A stretch of DNA of 64,000 nt from assembly GCA_947631085.1 (NCBI GenBank), contig CANRJY010000012.1, forward strand, positions 1-64,000. Direction: 5' to 3'. The position numbers were made by a program, and so were the translations under genes. This DNA is from an uncultured Clostridia bacterium. Lineage in GTDB: Bacteria; Bacillota; Clostridia; UBA1381. The notes under the pieces are model-generated. The model saw nothing but the letters and a program-made list of their open reading frames with translations. It made no database searches and had not been told where the DNA came from. The stretch's first letter is position 1, and every line of letters begins with the position of its first letter. Shown one piece after another: positions 41,830 to 51,801 of this stretch.

Positions 41830-44460
41830 CTATTTCGCGTCGTACCAGCTTTTTCCTACCGACATATCCACGATAAGCGGCACATTTAATTTCATCGCGC
41901 CCTGCATTTCCTCTTTCAATATCCTCTTAACTTCCTCAATCTCGCTCATTTCCGCCTCGACGATCAATTCATCGTGAACCTGCAAAATCAAGCGCGATTT
42001 TAAGCCTTCGTTTATCAAGCGTTGGTCTACGCGTACCATAGCCAGCTTTATTATATCCGCCGCCGTGCCTTGAATAGGCGTGTTTAACGCGACGCGTTCG
42101 CCGAAGGAGCGGACGTTGAAATTCGGCGACTTTAATTCGGGTATATATCTGCGGCGGTTCATCAGCGTCGTGACATAGCCGTCCTTTTTCGCCTGCTCCT
42201 TGATACGCGCCATGTACTCGCGCACGCCGTGGTATTTTTCGAGATAGCTGTTTATATACGCCTTCGCTTCCTTAACGGATATATGCAAATCATTTGCAAG
42301 ACTGAACTCGCCTATACCGTAAACTATGCCGAAATTGACCGCCTTCGCGCTCGAGCGCTGCTGCTTCGTGACTTCGTTCAGCGGTATTCCGAGCACCTGC
42401 GACGCGGTTACGGCGTGTATATCCTCGCCGCTCTTAAACGCGTTCATCATAGTTTCATCGTTCGCTATATGCGCGAGGACGCGAAGCTCTATCTGCGAAT
42501 AGTCCGCGTCAACGAGCATATAACCGTCCTTCGCGACGAACATTTTTCTTATCTCACGTCCCAGCTCTGTGCGCGTCGGGATATTCTGCATATTCGGCTC
42601 TGTAGAGGAAATGCGTCCCGTCACGGTCACGGTCTGGTTGAACACCGAGTGAATACGCTTCGTTTCGGGGTTTATTACAGCCGAAAGCCCGACGCAGTAG
42701 GTGCTTTTGAGCTTCGTATACCGTCTGTATTCGATTATCGGCTCGATTATCGGGTGTCTGCCGAGGAGCTTTTCAAGCACTTCAACATTTGTGGAATATC
42801 CCTTTTTCGTGCGTTTCGCAAACGGCAGACCGAACTTTTCAAACAGTATTTCTCCGAGCTGCTTCGGCGAGTTTATGTTAAATTCTTGTCCCGCGCACTC
42901 GTAAATCTCATTTGTGAGATAATCTATTTTTTCCGTCAGCATATCGGAAAACTTGTCAAGCTCCGCGCCGTCGATAAGAAATCCGTTTTCCTCCATATGC
43001 GCGAGCACTCTTATAAGCGGCAGTTCAACGTTCGCGTACAGCTCCTCCTGCGCGTTTTCCTTGAGCTTTTCGTGTATTTTCTCGTTTAAAGCGTACACCG
43101 CGACCACGCATTTTGCGAGATATTCCGTCTTGTCGCTGTCGTCCTCGTCAAACAGCGACATCTGTTTCTGCTCCGGCTTTTCAAACTCAACTCCGAAATA
43201 TTCCTGCGTCAGCCGCTCTATCGCGTATTCGCTTTTGGCGGGATCGACAAGGTACGCGCCTATCGCCGCGTCGTCGCATATACCGTTTATTTCAACGCGT
43301 CCGTGCAGTTTCACAAGCGCGTCCTTTATGTTAAATGTAATTTTTTTCGCGTTTTCATTCTCCAAAAACGGCTTTAATTCCTCCGTAATATCCGCGCCCG
43401 TCACCACATACGCCGTTTTGCCGGAAGCGACAGCTATCGCCGAGATATTGTTTCCGTCAAAATCAAGCACGACCGCTGCCTTGTCCTCTCCGAGCGATAC
43501 AGCCTTTGAAATATCCGTATTTTCGTACTTCATGCCCTCGAAAATATCTGTCGCGTACACAGGCGCGCCCTCCGACGGAGTAAGCTCCAGACGCTTTATA
43601 ATGCTGTTGAGCCTCAGTCGGCTGAGGATTTCAAATAAGCTTGCGTCAGCCGTTTCCGCGACGGTGCCTTTTACGGCGCAGTCCTCTATATTAAAATCAA
43701 TCGGCGAATTTACGTCGATCGTCGCGAGCTGTTTCGACAAAAACGCCGTTTCCTTACTGTCCTTAAGCTTTTGAAGCATAGCGCCCTTTAAGCCTATTTC
43801 GTCTATATTATCGTAAATATACTCGATATTATGGTACTTTTCGATAAGGCTCATCGCCGTTTTCTCGCCTATGCCCTTAACTCCGGGTATGTTATCCGAC
43901 TGGTCGCCCATAAGCGCTTTTACGTCGATAAATTCCGTCGGCGTGACGTGGTATTTCTCCTTCACCGCCGCCTCGTCGTAAACGGTCGTTTCGTTGTAGC
44001 CGGACTTGGTTACGGTGAGAATTACGCGCGTTTTATCGCTCACGAGCTGCAAATCGTCCTTATCGCCCGTCGCTATGAAGCAGCTTACGCCCGTTTCGCC
44101 GCATATACGCGAAACGGTACCTATTATATCGTCCGCCTCGTAGCCCGCTTTTTCGAGTACCGTTATGTTCATCGCCTTTAAAATGTCCTTCATAAGCGGT
44201 ATCTGCTGCGCCAAGCCCTCGGGCATGGGCTTTCGCTGCGCCTTATACTCGCTGTACTGCTCGTGGCGGAACGTCGGCGCTTTCACGTCGAATGCGGCGC
44301 AGATATAATCGGGTTGCTGCTCGTTTAAGAGCTTTATCAAAATATTCAGAAATCCGTAAATCGCGTTGGTCTGCGTCCCGTCAGGCGCGGATAAATAACG
44401 CACGCCGTAAAACGCGCGGTTTATGATGCTGTTGGAATCGAGAATGAGTAACTTTTTCAT
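41830..44460 (-). CDS. polA: DNA polymerase I
   Basis: An 876-residue family-A polymerase. The N-terminal 5'-3' exonuclease (1-290) keeps its acidic residues (LILDSNSIINRAFYG, TGDKDDLQLV, KALMGDQSDNIPG). The central 3'-5' exonuclease fold (about 310-480) reads LDFDGNNISAI where an active enzyme has DxE, so proofreading is probably lost, as in Bacillus and Thermus. The polymerase domain has motif A LVDADYSQIELRVLAH, motif B RSSAKAVNFGIVYG and motif C LQVHDELIVEA. It serves Okazaki-fragment maturation and repair. Confidence 0.98.
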   Translation of the reverse strand: MKKLLILDSNSIINRAFYGVRYLSAPDGTQTNAIYGFLNILIKLLNEQQPDYICAAFDVKAPTFRHEQYSEYKAQRKPMPEGLAQQIPLMKDILKAMNITVLEKAGYEADDIIGTVSRICGETGVSCFIATGDKDDLQLVSDKTRVILTVTKSGYNETTVYDEAAVKEKYHVTPTEFIDVKALMGDQSDNIPGVKGIGEKTAMSLIEKYHNIEYIYDNIDEIGLKGAMLQKLKDSKETAFLSKQLATIDVNSPIDFNIEDCAVKGTVAETADASLFEILSRLRLNSIIKRLELTPSEGAPVYATDIFEGMKYENTDISKAVSLGEDKAAVVLDFDGNNISAIAVASGKTAYVVTGADITEELKPFLENENAKKITFNIKDALVKLHGRVEINGICDDAAIGAYLVDPAKSEYAIERLTQEYFGVEFEKPEQKQMSLFDEDDSDKTEYLAKCVVAVYALNEKIHEKLKENAQEELYANVELPLIRVLAHMEENGFLIDGAELDKFSDMLTEKIDYLTNEIYECAGQEFNINSPKQLGEILFEKFGLPFAKRTKKGYSTNVEVLEKLLGRHPIIEPIIEYRRYTKLKSTYCVGLSAVINPETKRIHSVFNQTVTVTGRISSTEPNMQNIPTRTELGREIRKMFVAKDGYMLVDADYSQIELRVLAHIANDETMMNAFKSGEDIHAVTASQVLGIPLNEVTKQQRSSAKAVNFGIVYGIGEFSLANDLHISVKEAKAYINSYLEKYHGVREYMARIKEQAKKDGYVTTLMNRRRYIPELKSPNFNVRSFGERVALNTPIQGTAADIIKLAMVRVDQRLINEGLKSRLILQVHDELIVEAEMSEIEEVKRILKEEMQGAMKLNVPLIVDMSVGKSWYDAK

Positions 44461-44475
44461 AGCGTCCTCCGATTA

Positions 44476-45528
44476 TTAAACTACAATAAGCTCCTTAGGC
44501 GAGCTTGTCAAATTCACCGCTTTGCCGTCACAAATGGCAATCAAATCCTCAATTCTCACGCCGCCGAAGCCGTCGATATAAATTCCCGGCTCTACCGTGA
44601 GAATGTGTCCGTTTTCGATTATATCACGGCATTTCGGCGATAACGACGGCATTTCGTGGATCTCTATGCCGACGCTGTGACCCAAGCCGTGACCGAAATT
44701 CTCGCCGTAACCCGCGTCTCTTATAATGTTTCGCGCGACCGCGTCTACGTCGGAGCACTTCTCCCCCGCCGCTATCGCTTCGATCGCCGCTTTCTGCGCG
44801 TTAAGAACAATATCATAAATTTCACGCTGTTTTTCGTCCGCGTGACCTATCGCGACCGTGCGCGTCATATCGGAGCAGTAGCCCTCGAAAACGCAGCCGA
44901 AATCGAGCGTCAATAAATCGCCGTTTTCAATCACCTTATCACTCGCCGCGCCGTGCGGCATTGCCGAGCGAACGCCGGACGCGGCTATCGTTTCAAACGA
45001 CAGCGCGCTCGCGCCCTGTTTTTTCATGAAAAATTCAAGCTCCAGCCCGACCTCGCGCTCCGTCATGCCCGGCTTTATAAAATCGAGTATATGCGTAAAA
45101 GCCGCGTCGCCTATCTGCTCCGCTTGCGCGATTTTTTTGATTTCGCTCTCGTCCTTTATCCTGCGCGGCTCTGTGATCTGCTTCTGCATTTCGAGAAGCT
45201 CCTTGTTTTCGCCGACCTTTTTTTTGAAACGTCGGTACTCCTTGACCGTCATCGCGCTTTCCTCGTAGCCGATGTACTTCTCACCGATTTTAGCGAATAT
45301 CTTTTCAAATCCCGTTTCAAGCGGTACGACTTCGAAATCGGGAGCCTGTTCCCGCGCCTGTATCGTGTAGCGAGAATCGGTTATAAGCAGCCGTTTATCA
45401 CGCGATATGAGCAGATATGCGTCGCCCGAGGTAAAGCCGCTGTAATAGAAAATATTCGGATAGCTTGAAATGAGCGCCGCCTGGTTTCCGTCAAGGCTCT
45501 CGCAAAGCTTATTTACCCTATCAAGCAT
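44476..45528 (-). CDS. pepP: Xaa-Pro aminopeptidase (M24B)
   Basis: A 350-residue pita-bread-fold metallopeptidase removing the N-terminal residue before proline. The dimetal ligands lie in LTLDFGCVFEGYCSDMTRT (two Asp), GHGLGHSVGIEIHE (His), TVEPGIY (Glu) and GVRIEDL (Glu). An N-terminal creatinase-like domain covers 1-125. It overlaps aroQ by 8 bases. The aroQ-pepP pairing is common in Firmicutes, where efp usually follows; here polA follows instead. Confidence 0.95.
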   Translation of the reverse strand: MLDRVNKLCESLDGNQAALISSYPNIFYYSGFTSGDAYLLISRDKRLLITDSRYTIQAREQAPDFEVVPLETGFEKIFAKIGEKYIGYEESAMTVKEYRRFKKKVGENKELLEMQKQITEPRRIKDESEIKKIAQAEQIGDAAFTHILDFIKPGMTEREVGLELEFFMKKQGASALSFETIAASGVRSAMPHGAASDKVIENGDLLTLDFGCVFEGYCSDMTRTVAIGHADEKQREIYDIVLNAQKAAIEAIAAGEKCSDVDAVARNIIRDAGYGENFGHGLGHSVGIEIHEMPSLSPKCRDIIENGHILTVEPGIYIDGFGGVRIEDLIAICDGKAVNLTSSPKELIVV

Positions 45529-45964
45529 TGTTATCCCCCATTTCGGTCAGCGCCTCAAGCGCAAGCATGTAGCCTTTGAAGCCCAGTCCGCAAATCTGAC
45601 CGACGCATTCCGGCACGATCACCGACGTATGGCGAAATTCCTCGCGCTTATGTATATTCGAAATATGCACCTCGATCACCGGTAGCTTCACCGAGCCGAA
45701 CGCATCTCTTATAGCGTAAGAATAATGCGTGAACGCGCCTGGATTTATGATAATTCCGTCATACGCGCCTAAGCATGAGTGGATTTTCTCGACTATTTCA
45801 CCCTCGAAATTGCTCTGAAAAAAGTCAACCGCGACGCCGAGCCTTTCAGCCGCCGCCGTCACCTGCTTTTCCAGATCCGCGAGAGTGCTGTTTCCGTAAA
45901 TCCCGGGTTCGCGGATACCGAGCATATTTAAGTTTACTCCGTTGATTACAAGATACTTTTTCAT
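45521..45964 (-). CDS. aroQ: Type II 3-dehydroquinate dehydratase
   Basis: A 147-residue dodecameric dehydratase of the shikimate pathway. The signature VINGVNLNMLGIREPGIYG with catalytic Tyr is at residues 6-24; NPGAFTHYSYAIRDA and PVIEVHISNIHKREEFRH complete the active site. Full length. Confidence 0.97.
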   Translation of the reverse strand: MKKYLVINGVNLNMLGIREPGIYGNSTLADLEKQVTAAAERLGVAVDFFQSNFEGEIVEKIHSCLGAYDGIIINPGAFTHYSYAIRDAFGSVKLPVIEVHISNIHKREEFRHTSVIVPECVGQICGLGFKGYMLALEALTEMGDNNA

Positions 45965-45977
45965 TCCGTTTCCTCCT

Positions 45978-47018
45978 TTACAGTTTTTCGATCTCAGCCA
46001 TAAGCTCGTCTATGATTTTATCCTCGGGCACTTTTTTTTCGATTTCGCCCTTTTTGAAAATCAGCCCAACTCCGTTACCGCCCGCGATACCTATGTCCGC
46101 GTCGCGCGCCTCGCCAGGACCGTTTACCGCGCAGCCCATTACGGCTACCTTTATTGGCTTTTCTATGTTAGCCACGCGCCGCTCTACCTCGGACGCTATC
46201 GCGATCAAGTCGATCTGCGTTCTTCCGCACGTCGGGCATGATACGAGATTTACTCCCTTTTTGCGCAAGCCCAAAACACGCTGGATTTCGTACGCCGCGT
46301 ATACCTCCTCAACTGGATCCGCCGTGAGCGAAACGCGCATTGTATCGCCTATTCCCTCCGCCAAAAGCGCGCCTATCCCTACGGCGGATTTTATCGTTCC
46401 GGCTCTGAGCGTTCCCGCCTCGGTCACGCCGATATGGAGAGGTATATTGCTCGCTTTGCTGAATTTTCGGTACGCCTCAATAGTAGTCGGAACGTCCGAA
46501 ACCTTTATTGACACGACTATATCGTCGAAATTCAAATCCTCTAAAATCGCGATATGCCCCGCCGCGCTCTCCACAAGCGCGTCCGCCGTCACGCCGCCGT
46601 ATTTCTGTAAAAGCCTTTTTTCAAGCGAGCCGCCGTTTACGCCGATTCTGATCGGTATTCCGCCCGCCTTCGCCATTTCCACGACCTGCTTAACTCTGTC
46701 CTTATCGCCTATATTGCCCGGATTTATCCGCACCTTATCCGCGCCGTTTTTCATGCACTCCAACGCGAGCCGATAATCAAAATGAATATCGACTACAAGC
46801 GGGATCGAGATCCGCCTTTTTATATCCTTAACCGCTTCCGCCGCCGCCATATCAGGCACGGCAACGCGGATGATCTCGCACCCCGCGTCGGTAAGCCGCG
46901 CGACCTGCTCGACCGTCGCGTCAACATCGCGGGTGTCGGTATTGCACATAGACTGAATCACAACGGGATTTCCCCCGCCAATTTTAACGCCGCCTATGTT
47001 TACTTCTCTTGTTTTCAT
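45978..47018 (-). CDS. ispG: 4-hydroxy-3-methylbut-2-en-1-yl diphosphate synthase
   Basis: A 346-residue [4Fe-4S] enzyme of the MEP isoprenoid pathway. Cluster cysteines lie in SCPTCGRTQ and GCAVNGPGE. The ATG at 47018 is preferred because AAAGGAACG lies upstream and it starts at the normal position ([10 protein letters not shown]). An ATG at 47036 overlaps the rseP stop in ATGA and is the alternative. With dxr and uppS in the same cluster it feeds undecaprenyl carrier synthesis. It probably depends on NifS-NifU for its cluster. Confidence 0.97.
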   Translation of the reverse strand: MKTREVNIGGVKIGGGNPVVIQSMCNTDTRDVDATVEQVARLTDAGCEIIRVAVPDMAAAEAVKDIKRRISIPLVVDIHFDYRLALECMKNGADKVRINPGNIGDKDRVKQVVEMAKAGGIPIRIGVNGGSLEKRLLQKYGGVTADALVESAAGHIAILEDLNFDDIVVSIKVSDVPTTIEAYRKFSKASNIPLHIGVTEAGTLRAGTIKSAVGIGALLAEGIGDTMRVSLTADPVEEVYAAYEIQRVLGLRKKGVNLVSCPTCGRTQIDLIAIASEVERRVANIEKPIKVAVMGCAVNGPGEARDADIGIAGGNGVGLIFKKGEIEKKVPEDKIIDELMAEIEKL

Positions 47019-47032
47019 AATTTTCGTTCCTT

Positions 47033-48184
47033 TCATCGTATCAGCCTCATGATATCATTAAACGAAATAAACAATATCAGCGCGAACAGAAGCATGAAGC
47101 CTATCGCGTGTACCGCGCCCTCCTTTTCGGGCGGCACGGGCTTTCTTCTTATCAGCTCCACTATCATAAACACAAGCCTTCCGCCGTCGAGAGCGGGGAT
47201 CGGAAGGAGGTTGAATATGCCTAAGTTTATCGTCAGAAGCGCTACGAGATTAAGAATATTCAGCCATCTGTACACTCCGGAATTTACTACTTCGTGAACC
47301 TCGCTGACTATTCCGACGGGGCCCGACATCTGATCTATTCCGACCTCGCCCGTAACAAGCCCCCAAAGCGACTGATACACGAGCTTTACCACAAATATTG
47401 TTTTGTTGAACGCGTGACCCCATATATTCTTCGCATTTACGTCCTCTATACCTGCCGCAAATCCCATTATATAACCGGTTGAGGTGGTGGTTTTGCCTAC
47501 CATTTCCTCATCGCGCGGAATCTCGTCCGAATACATAATCACTTCCGGTTCTTCCTCGACTCCGTTTACGGTGCTCACCGTCTCGATACGATCGTCTAAA
47601 TATTTTACCGTAACAACCTGCTCCGACGGACGCAGCGTGAAATTGAGCCTCTCGCGTCCGCGCTTGACCGTTATATCTATATCCTTGTTCAGCTGAAAAG
47701 TGCTCTTCGCAAGTGTTATGTCATCGTATGACGCGATATGTTTACCGTTTATGCGTATGATCTCATCGCCCTGCATCACGCCGACCTGTTCCATGTAGCT
47801 GTTCGGCACTATGCTATCAACTACATTCGTACGCATTGGCGAAGCCATGCCGACCACAAAAAGCATCAGTACAAAACCGAGTATCACATTCGAAACGCCG
47901 CCCGCTATGATTACAAGTATGCGTTTCCACGCCTTCTGATTGCAGAACGCGCGCGGATCGTCCGAGTCCTCGCCGTCGCCCTCGAATTTGCAGTAGCCGC
48001 CGAGAGGTATCGCGCGTATCGAATACTGCGTTTCGCCCTTTTGACGCTTGAATATCGTAGGACCAAAGCCTATCGCGTATTCGAGCACCTTAAATCCGAG
48101 CAGCTTCGCCACCGAAAAATGCCCAAATTCGTGGAGCGATACCATCACGAGAAACATTACGATTGTTACTATTGCCGTTACCAA
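47033..48184 (-). CDS. rseP: Site-2 protease RseP (M50)
   Basis: A 383-residue intramembrane zinc protease. The zinc motif HEFGH is at residues 18-22 in the first helix, the third ligand in [11 protein letters not shown] near the C-terminus, and one PDZ domain lies between ([14 protein letters not shown]). It releases anti-sigma factors or clears signal-peptide remnants. The start is a TTG at 48184, directly after the dxr TAA with no gap; AGGAGG lies 9 bases upstream. Confidence 0.96.
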   Translation of the reverse strand: MVTAIVTIVMFLVMVSLHEFGHFSVAKLLGFKVLEYAIGFGPTIFKRQKGETQYSIRAIPLGGYCKFEGDGEDSDDPRAFCNQKAWKRILVIIAGGVSNVILGFVLMLFVVGMASPMRTNVVDSIVPNSYMEQVGVMQGDEIIRINGKHIASYDDITLAKSTFQLNKDIDITVKRGRERLNFTLRPSEQVVTVKYLDDRIETVSTVNGVEEEPEVIMYSDEIPRDEEMVGKTTTSTGYIMGFAAGIEDVNAKNIWGHAFNKTIFVVKLVYQSLWGLVTGEVGIDQMSGPVGIVSEVHEVVNSGVYRWLNILNLVALLTINLGIFNLLPIPALDGGRLVFMIVELIRRKPVPPEKEGAVHAIGFMLLFALILFISFNDIMRLIR

Positions 48185-49339
48185 TTATTTTTGCCTCCTA
48201 TATACAAATTCCTTTGCCGCTTTGTCGGTTTCGAGAATTTCCTCCAATGAGGGATCGTTTATTTTTTCTATTTTATCCATAGCCTCCGCTATCGCGTCCG
48301 CGATCGCGAGGTACGGGATTTTTCCGTTTAAGAATAATTCCACCGCCGCTTCGTCCGCGCCGTTGAATACCGCGGGCAAATTGCCGCCCTCGCGTCCGGC
48401 TCTCTGCGCCAAAGCGAGCGCGAAAAATGTGTCGGTGTCCGGCTCTTCGAATGTGAGCGCCGGATGCTCGGCGAAGTTCAGCTCGTTTTTCGTCATAGCA
48501 AGTCTGTTCGGGTACGTCAAAGCGTACTGGATAGGCAGACGCATATCGGGCGCACCGAGCTGCGCTATTATGCCGTTATCCACAAATTCCACCATCGAGT
48601 GGACTATGCTCTGCCTATGTACGAGCACCTTGATTTTGTCTATATCCACGCCGAAAAGCCACTTCGCTTCGATCACTTCAAGCCCCTTGTTCACGAGCGT
48701 TGACGAGTCGATTGTGACCTTCGCACCCATATCCCAGTTGGGGTGCTTGAGAGCGTCACCGGGTGTGATGTTTTCAAGCTCCGCGCGCGTTTTTCCGAAA
48801 AACGGTCCGCCCGACGCGGTTAAAAGTATGCGTTTTATCTCCCGATCATCGCGGCAGCCTTGAAGCGACTGAAAAATCGCGCTGTGCTCGCTGTCCACCG
48901 GAAGTATTTTTACGTTGTTTTCCTTTGCAAGCTTCGTCACGATATGACCGCCCGTGACGAGCGTTTCCTTATTGGCGAGGGCGATATTCTTCCCCGCCTT
49001 GATCGCCTTGATGGTAGGCTCCAAGCCGGAAATGCCGACCACCGCCGTAACGACCGTGTCGGCTCCGTCAATGCGCGCGGCTTCGATAAGTCCGCTTTTG
49101 CCCGATACTACCTTTATCGGAGTATCGGCTAATTTTATTTTAAGCTCCGCCGCCTTAGCCTCGTCCGTAACGCAAACAAGCTCCGGCAAGAACTCCCTCG
49201 CCTGCGCTTCGAGTAATCGTATATTTGCCCGCGCCGACATTGCGCGGATTTTTATATGCGGGTACGCGCGCGCGATTTCAAGCGTCTGCGTACCGATCGA
49301 GCCTGTCGAGCCTAAAACGGATATGTGTTTTTCTTCCAT
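48185..49339 (-). CDS. dxr: 1-deoxy-D-xylulose-5-phosphate reductoisomerase
   Basis: A 384-residue NADPH enzyme that makes MEP, the committed step of the non-mevalonate pathway. GSTGSIGTQTLEIA near the N-terminus is the nucleotide-binding loop. PVDSEHSAIFQSL and TASGGPFFG carry the metal and substrate contacts. Full length. It lies between cdsA and rseP in the standard Firmicutes order. Confidence 0.98.
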   Translation of the reverse strand: MEEKHISVLGSTGSIGTQTLEIARAYPHIKIRAMSARANIRLLEAQAREFLPELVCVTDEAKAAELKIKLADTPIKVVSGKSGLIEAARIDGADTVVTAVVGISGLEPTIKAIKAGKNIALANKETLVTGGHIVTKLAKENNVKILPVDSEHSAIFQSLQGCRDDREIKRILLTASGGPFFGKTRAELENITPGDALKHPNWDMGAKVTIDSSTLVNKGLEVIEAKWLFGVDIDKIKVLVHRQSIVHSMVEFVDNGIIAQLGAPDMRLPIQYALTYPNRLAMTKNELNFAEHPALTFEEPDTDTFFALALAQRAGREGGNLPAVFNGADEAAVELFLNGKIPYLAIADAIAEAMDKIEKINDPSLEEILETDKAAKEFVYRRQK

Positions 49340-49341
49340 AA

Positions 49342-50238
49342 TTAATCTATAAATGTCCCTGCTCCTGTCGTAAAGGATATTAACATTATAAAATGTATAA
49401 TCGGCGCAATATACAGAACGCTGTCAAATCTGTCCATAAAACCGCCATGTCCCGGGAATATCCATCCGAAATCTTTTATCCCGCTGTCGCGCTTTATTGC
49501 TGATGCTGTCAAATCGCCTATCTGCGACAGCGTTCCGCAAACAAGCCCGTATATTGCCACTATAACATACGATCTTATTCCGGTCGGATTTATCGTAAAA
49601 ATTAAATTCCACGCTCCCGAATAAGGGAAATACATATTTACAATAAATGTGTATATCAAGCAAGCGATTGCCGCGCCAATTACTCCGCCTATCGAGCCTT
49701 CTACTGTCTTTTTCGGGCTTACATTCGGTATCAGCTTATGCCTTCCCAAAAATCTTCCGGAAAAATACGCGAATGTGTCACACGACCATGCGCATATAAA
49801 AATCAGCAGCATATACGGCGTTCCGTACACAGACTTTGCCAGCCACACGCAACCCATTGAGATTACAATATACATCGTCATAAATCCGCTTGACAAAATG
49901 TTCTTGTAATCACGTTTACCGTGTTCAAACACCGCCAACGCCATATAGAGCATAATTGATACAATAACCATTGCAAATACATATACATATGATATCATAA
50001 GTCTTAAGGCGGCATCATCTACAAATAATGAAAAAACCATCGGTACGGCAAGCGTAAGCGCAGCCGAGATGAATCCTACAACCTTCATCGCGGTATCGGC
50101 TTTGGTCGCGGTATAGCACTCGAAAAGCATCATAAATATCACCGCCGCAAGCGCGATTGTGAATACTATCGGCGGCGCGAGCAGCACCGCTATAAATACC
50201 GCCAAAGCGACCGCGCCGGTTATAATTCTCGTTTTCAT
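49342..50238 (-). CDS. cdsA: Phosphatidate cytidylyltransferase
   Basis: A 298-residue polytopic membrane enzyme that makes CDP-diacylglycerol for phospholipid synthesis. The family signature SAIKRDSGIKDFGWIFPGHGGFMDRFDS is at the C-terminus (with the catalytic Asp residues), and SPKKTVEGSIGG precedes it. Two bases separate it from dxr and three from uppS, so the genes are one operon. Confidence 0.96.
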   Translation of the reverse strand: MKTRIITGAVALAVFIAVLLAPPIVFTIALAAVIFMMLFECYTATKADTAMKVVGFISAALTLAVPMVFSLFVDDAALRLMISYVYVFAMVIVSIMLYMALAVFEHGKRDYKNILSSGFMTMYIVISMGCVWLAKSVYGTPYMLLIFICAWSCDTFAYFSGRFLGRHKLIPNVSPKKTVEGSIGGVIGAAIACLIYTFIVNMYFPYSGAWNLIFTINPTGIRSYVIVAIYGLVCGTLSQIGDLTASAIKRDSGIKDFGWIFPGHGGFMDRFDSVLYIAPIIHFIMLISFTTGAGTFID

Positions 50239-50241
50239 TTG

Positions 50242-50979
50242 TTATATCCCCCCAAACCTTCTTCCGCGATTTTGGAAGTCATGTATTGCTTGTCTGAAAT
50301 CCGCCGGAGTGAAATCGGGCCACAGCTTATCGGTGAACCACATCTCCGCGTAGCTCACCTGCCAAAGCATGAAATTTGACAATCTTTGCTCGCCGCTCGT
50401 GCGGATAAGCAGATCCACGTCCGGCTGTCCGGCGGTGTAGAGCGCGTTTTCAAAATCCTCGGCGGTTATCGTATCGGGCGCGGTTTTGCCGCTTTGTGCG
50501 TCCGCAGCCAATTTTTTCGCCGCGCGGACTATTTCCTCCCGCGCACCGTAATTTAATGCGATATTCATAACAATACCGTCGTTTTTGCTTGTGAAGTTCT
50601 CGGTTTTTATGATCTGCTCCTGAATTTCTTCGCTCAATTCCGCGCGCGAGCCTATCACGCGTATCTGCACGTTCTCCCCCGCCAAATCGCGCTCGGCGTT
50701 TTGGAGATAGCCGAGGAGCAAATTCATCAGATAATCCACTTCCTCCTTCGGGCGCTTCCAGTTTTCGGTAGAAAATGCGTAGACGGTGATGTATTTTATG
50801 CCCATATTGTTGGCTTCGGTGATGATTTTTTTAAGGCTCTCCGCTCCCGCGCTGTGTCCGGCGCTTCGCGGGAGTCCGCGTCTTTTCGCCCAGCGTCCGT
50901 TTCCGTCCATAATTACACCGACATGATTGGGCAGACGCGTTAAATCTATTTCTCTTTTTGTTTTACGCTTAAACAGCAT
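50242..50979 (-). CDS. uppS: Undecaprenyl diphosphate synthase
   Basis: A 245-residue cis-prenyltransferase that makes the C55 lipid carrier. GVIMDGNGRWAKRRGLPR carries the catalytic Asp and diphosphate loop; SFSTENWKRP-type and DLLIRTSGEQRLSNF motifs follow. UppP at 27564 recycles its product. It is separated from frr by 232 bp of repeat elements. Confidence 0.98.
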   Translation of the reverse strand: MLFKRKTKREIDLTRLPNHVGVIMDGNGRWAKRRGLPRSAGHSAGAESLKKIITEANNMGIKYITVYAFSTENWKRPKEEVDYLMNLLLGYLQNAERDLAGENVQIRVIGSRAELSEEIQEQIIKTENFTSKNDGIVMNIALNYGAREEIVRAAKKLAADAQSGKTAPDTITAEDFENALYTAGQPDVDLLIRTSGEQRLSNFMLWQVSYAEMWFTDKLWPDFTPADFRQAIHDFQNRGRRFGGI

Positions 50980-51026
50980 GTTCTATTCCTTTCGGAGTTA
51001 TTTTTTTATTTTTTAAATACGCAAAA

Positions 51027-51052
51027 CGGGCGACCGCGAGGGTCGCCCCTAC
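51027..51052. repeat. Short GC-rich hairpin repeat
   Basis: GGGCGACC (51028-51035) pairs with GGTCGCCC (51041-51048) around GCGAG, followed by CTACG. This hairpin-plus-CCCTACG form is a known type of intergenic repeat in gut Clostridia. It might also act as a terminator, but no T run follows in either direction. Confidence 0.6.
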
Positions 51053-51111
51053 GATTTTGTGATTTTAATGCGGGCGGATAATATCCGCAGGTGTTTTAAT
51101 TGCAGATAATT

Positions 51112-51213
51112 AAACCCCTCAGTCAGCTTCGCTGACAGCTCCCCTAGTAGGGGAGCCAAATGTGTAAGCCTCCCCTACTAGGGGAGGTGGCGCCGCAGGC
51201 GTCGGAGGGGTTT
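51112..51213. repeat. Palindromic intergenic repeat element (about 100 bp)
   Basis: AAACCCCTC (51112-51120) and GAGGGGTTT (51205-51213) are perfect terminal inverted repeats. Inside are GTCAGC/GCTGAC and two CTCCCCTA-nTAGGGGAG hairpins in opposite orientation. The right end runs into the frr stop codon (51212-51214). This is the pattern of the mobile palindromic elements scattered in intestinal Clostridia genomes. Confidence 0.8.
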
Positions 51214-51763
51214 ATACCTCTAATATTTCCTTTTCCTTCGCCGCACAGATGTCGTCTATCTCTTTTATATACTTGTCCGTCATCTTCTGAATGTCCTTCT
51301 CCGCGTTTTTCACATCGTCCTCGGTCATGTCGCCGTTTTTCTTCTGCTTCTTGAAGTCCTCCATAGCGTCGCGGCGGACGTTTCTTATCTGAACCTTCGC
51401 TTCCTCGCTGTACTTCTTGACCGTCTTAACAAGCTCTTTTCTGCGCTCCTCAGTGAGCGGCGGGAAGTTGAGACGGATAACCTTGCCGTCGTTCTGCGGC
51501 GTGATACCTATATCCGACTTGTTTATCGCCTTTTCGATCGCCTTCAGGGCCGTCGCGTCCCACGGCTGGATAACAAGCATTCTCGGCTCGGGTACGGATA
51601 TTGAGCCAATCTGTGCAACCGGCGTCATTGTGCCGTAATATTCGATTGCCACCTTGTCGAGCACCGACGGATTTGCGCGTCCCGCGCGGATCGTTTTAAG
51701 CTCTCCCGAGTAGCCCGATATTCTTCTTTCCATTCTCGCTTCGATTTCAGGATAATTTCCCAT
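51212..51763 (-). CDS. frr: Ribosome recycling factor
   Basis: A 183-residue factor that splits post-termination ribosomes with EF-G. The family pattern is complete: [34 protein letters not shown], and [18 protein letters not shown]. Length is standard. Its TAA lies within the right end of a palindromic repeat, so the last codons may have been shaped by that insertion (it ends EILEV). Confidence 0.98.
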   Translation of the reverse strand: MGNYPEIEARMERRISGYSGELKTIRAGRANPSVLDKVAIEYYGTMTPVAQIGSISVPEPRMLVIQPWDATALKAIEKAINKSDIGITPQNDGKVIRLNFPPLTEERRKELVKTVKKYSEEAKVQIRNVRRDAMEDFKKQKKNGDMTEDDVKNAEKDIQKMTDKYIKEIDDICAAKEKEILEV

Positions 51764-51801
51764 AATTTTCTCCTACCTTTCTTTATATAATTTTATTTAT
51801 T

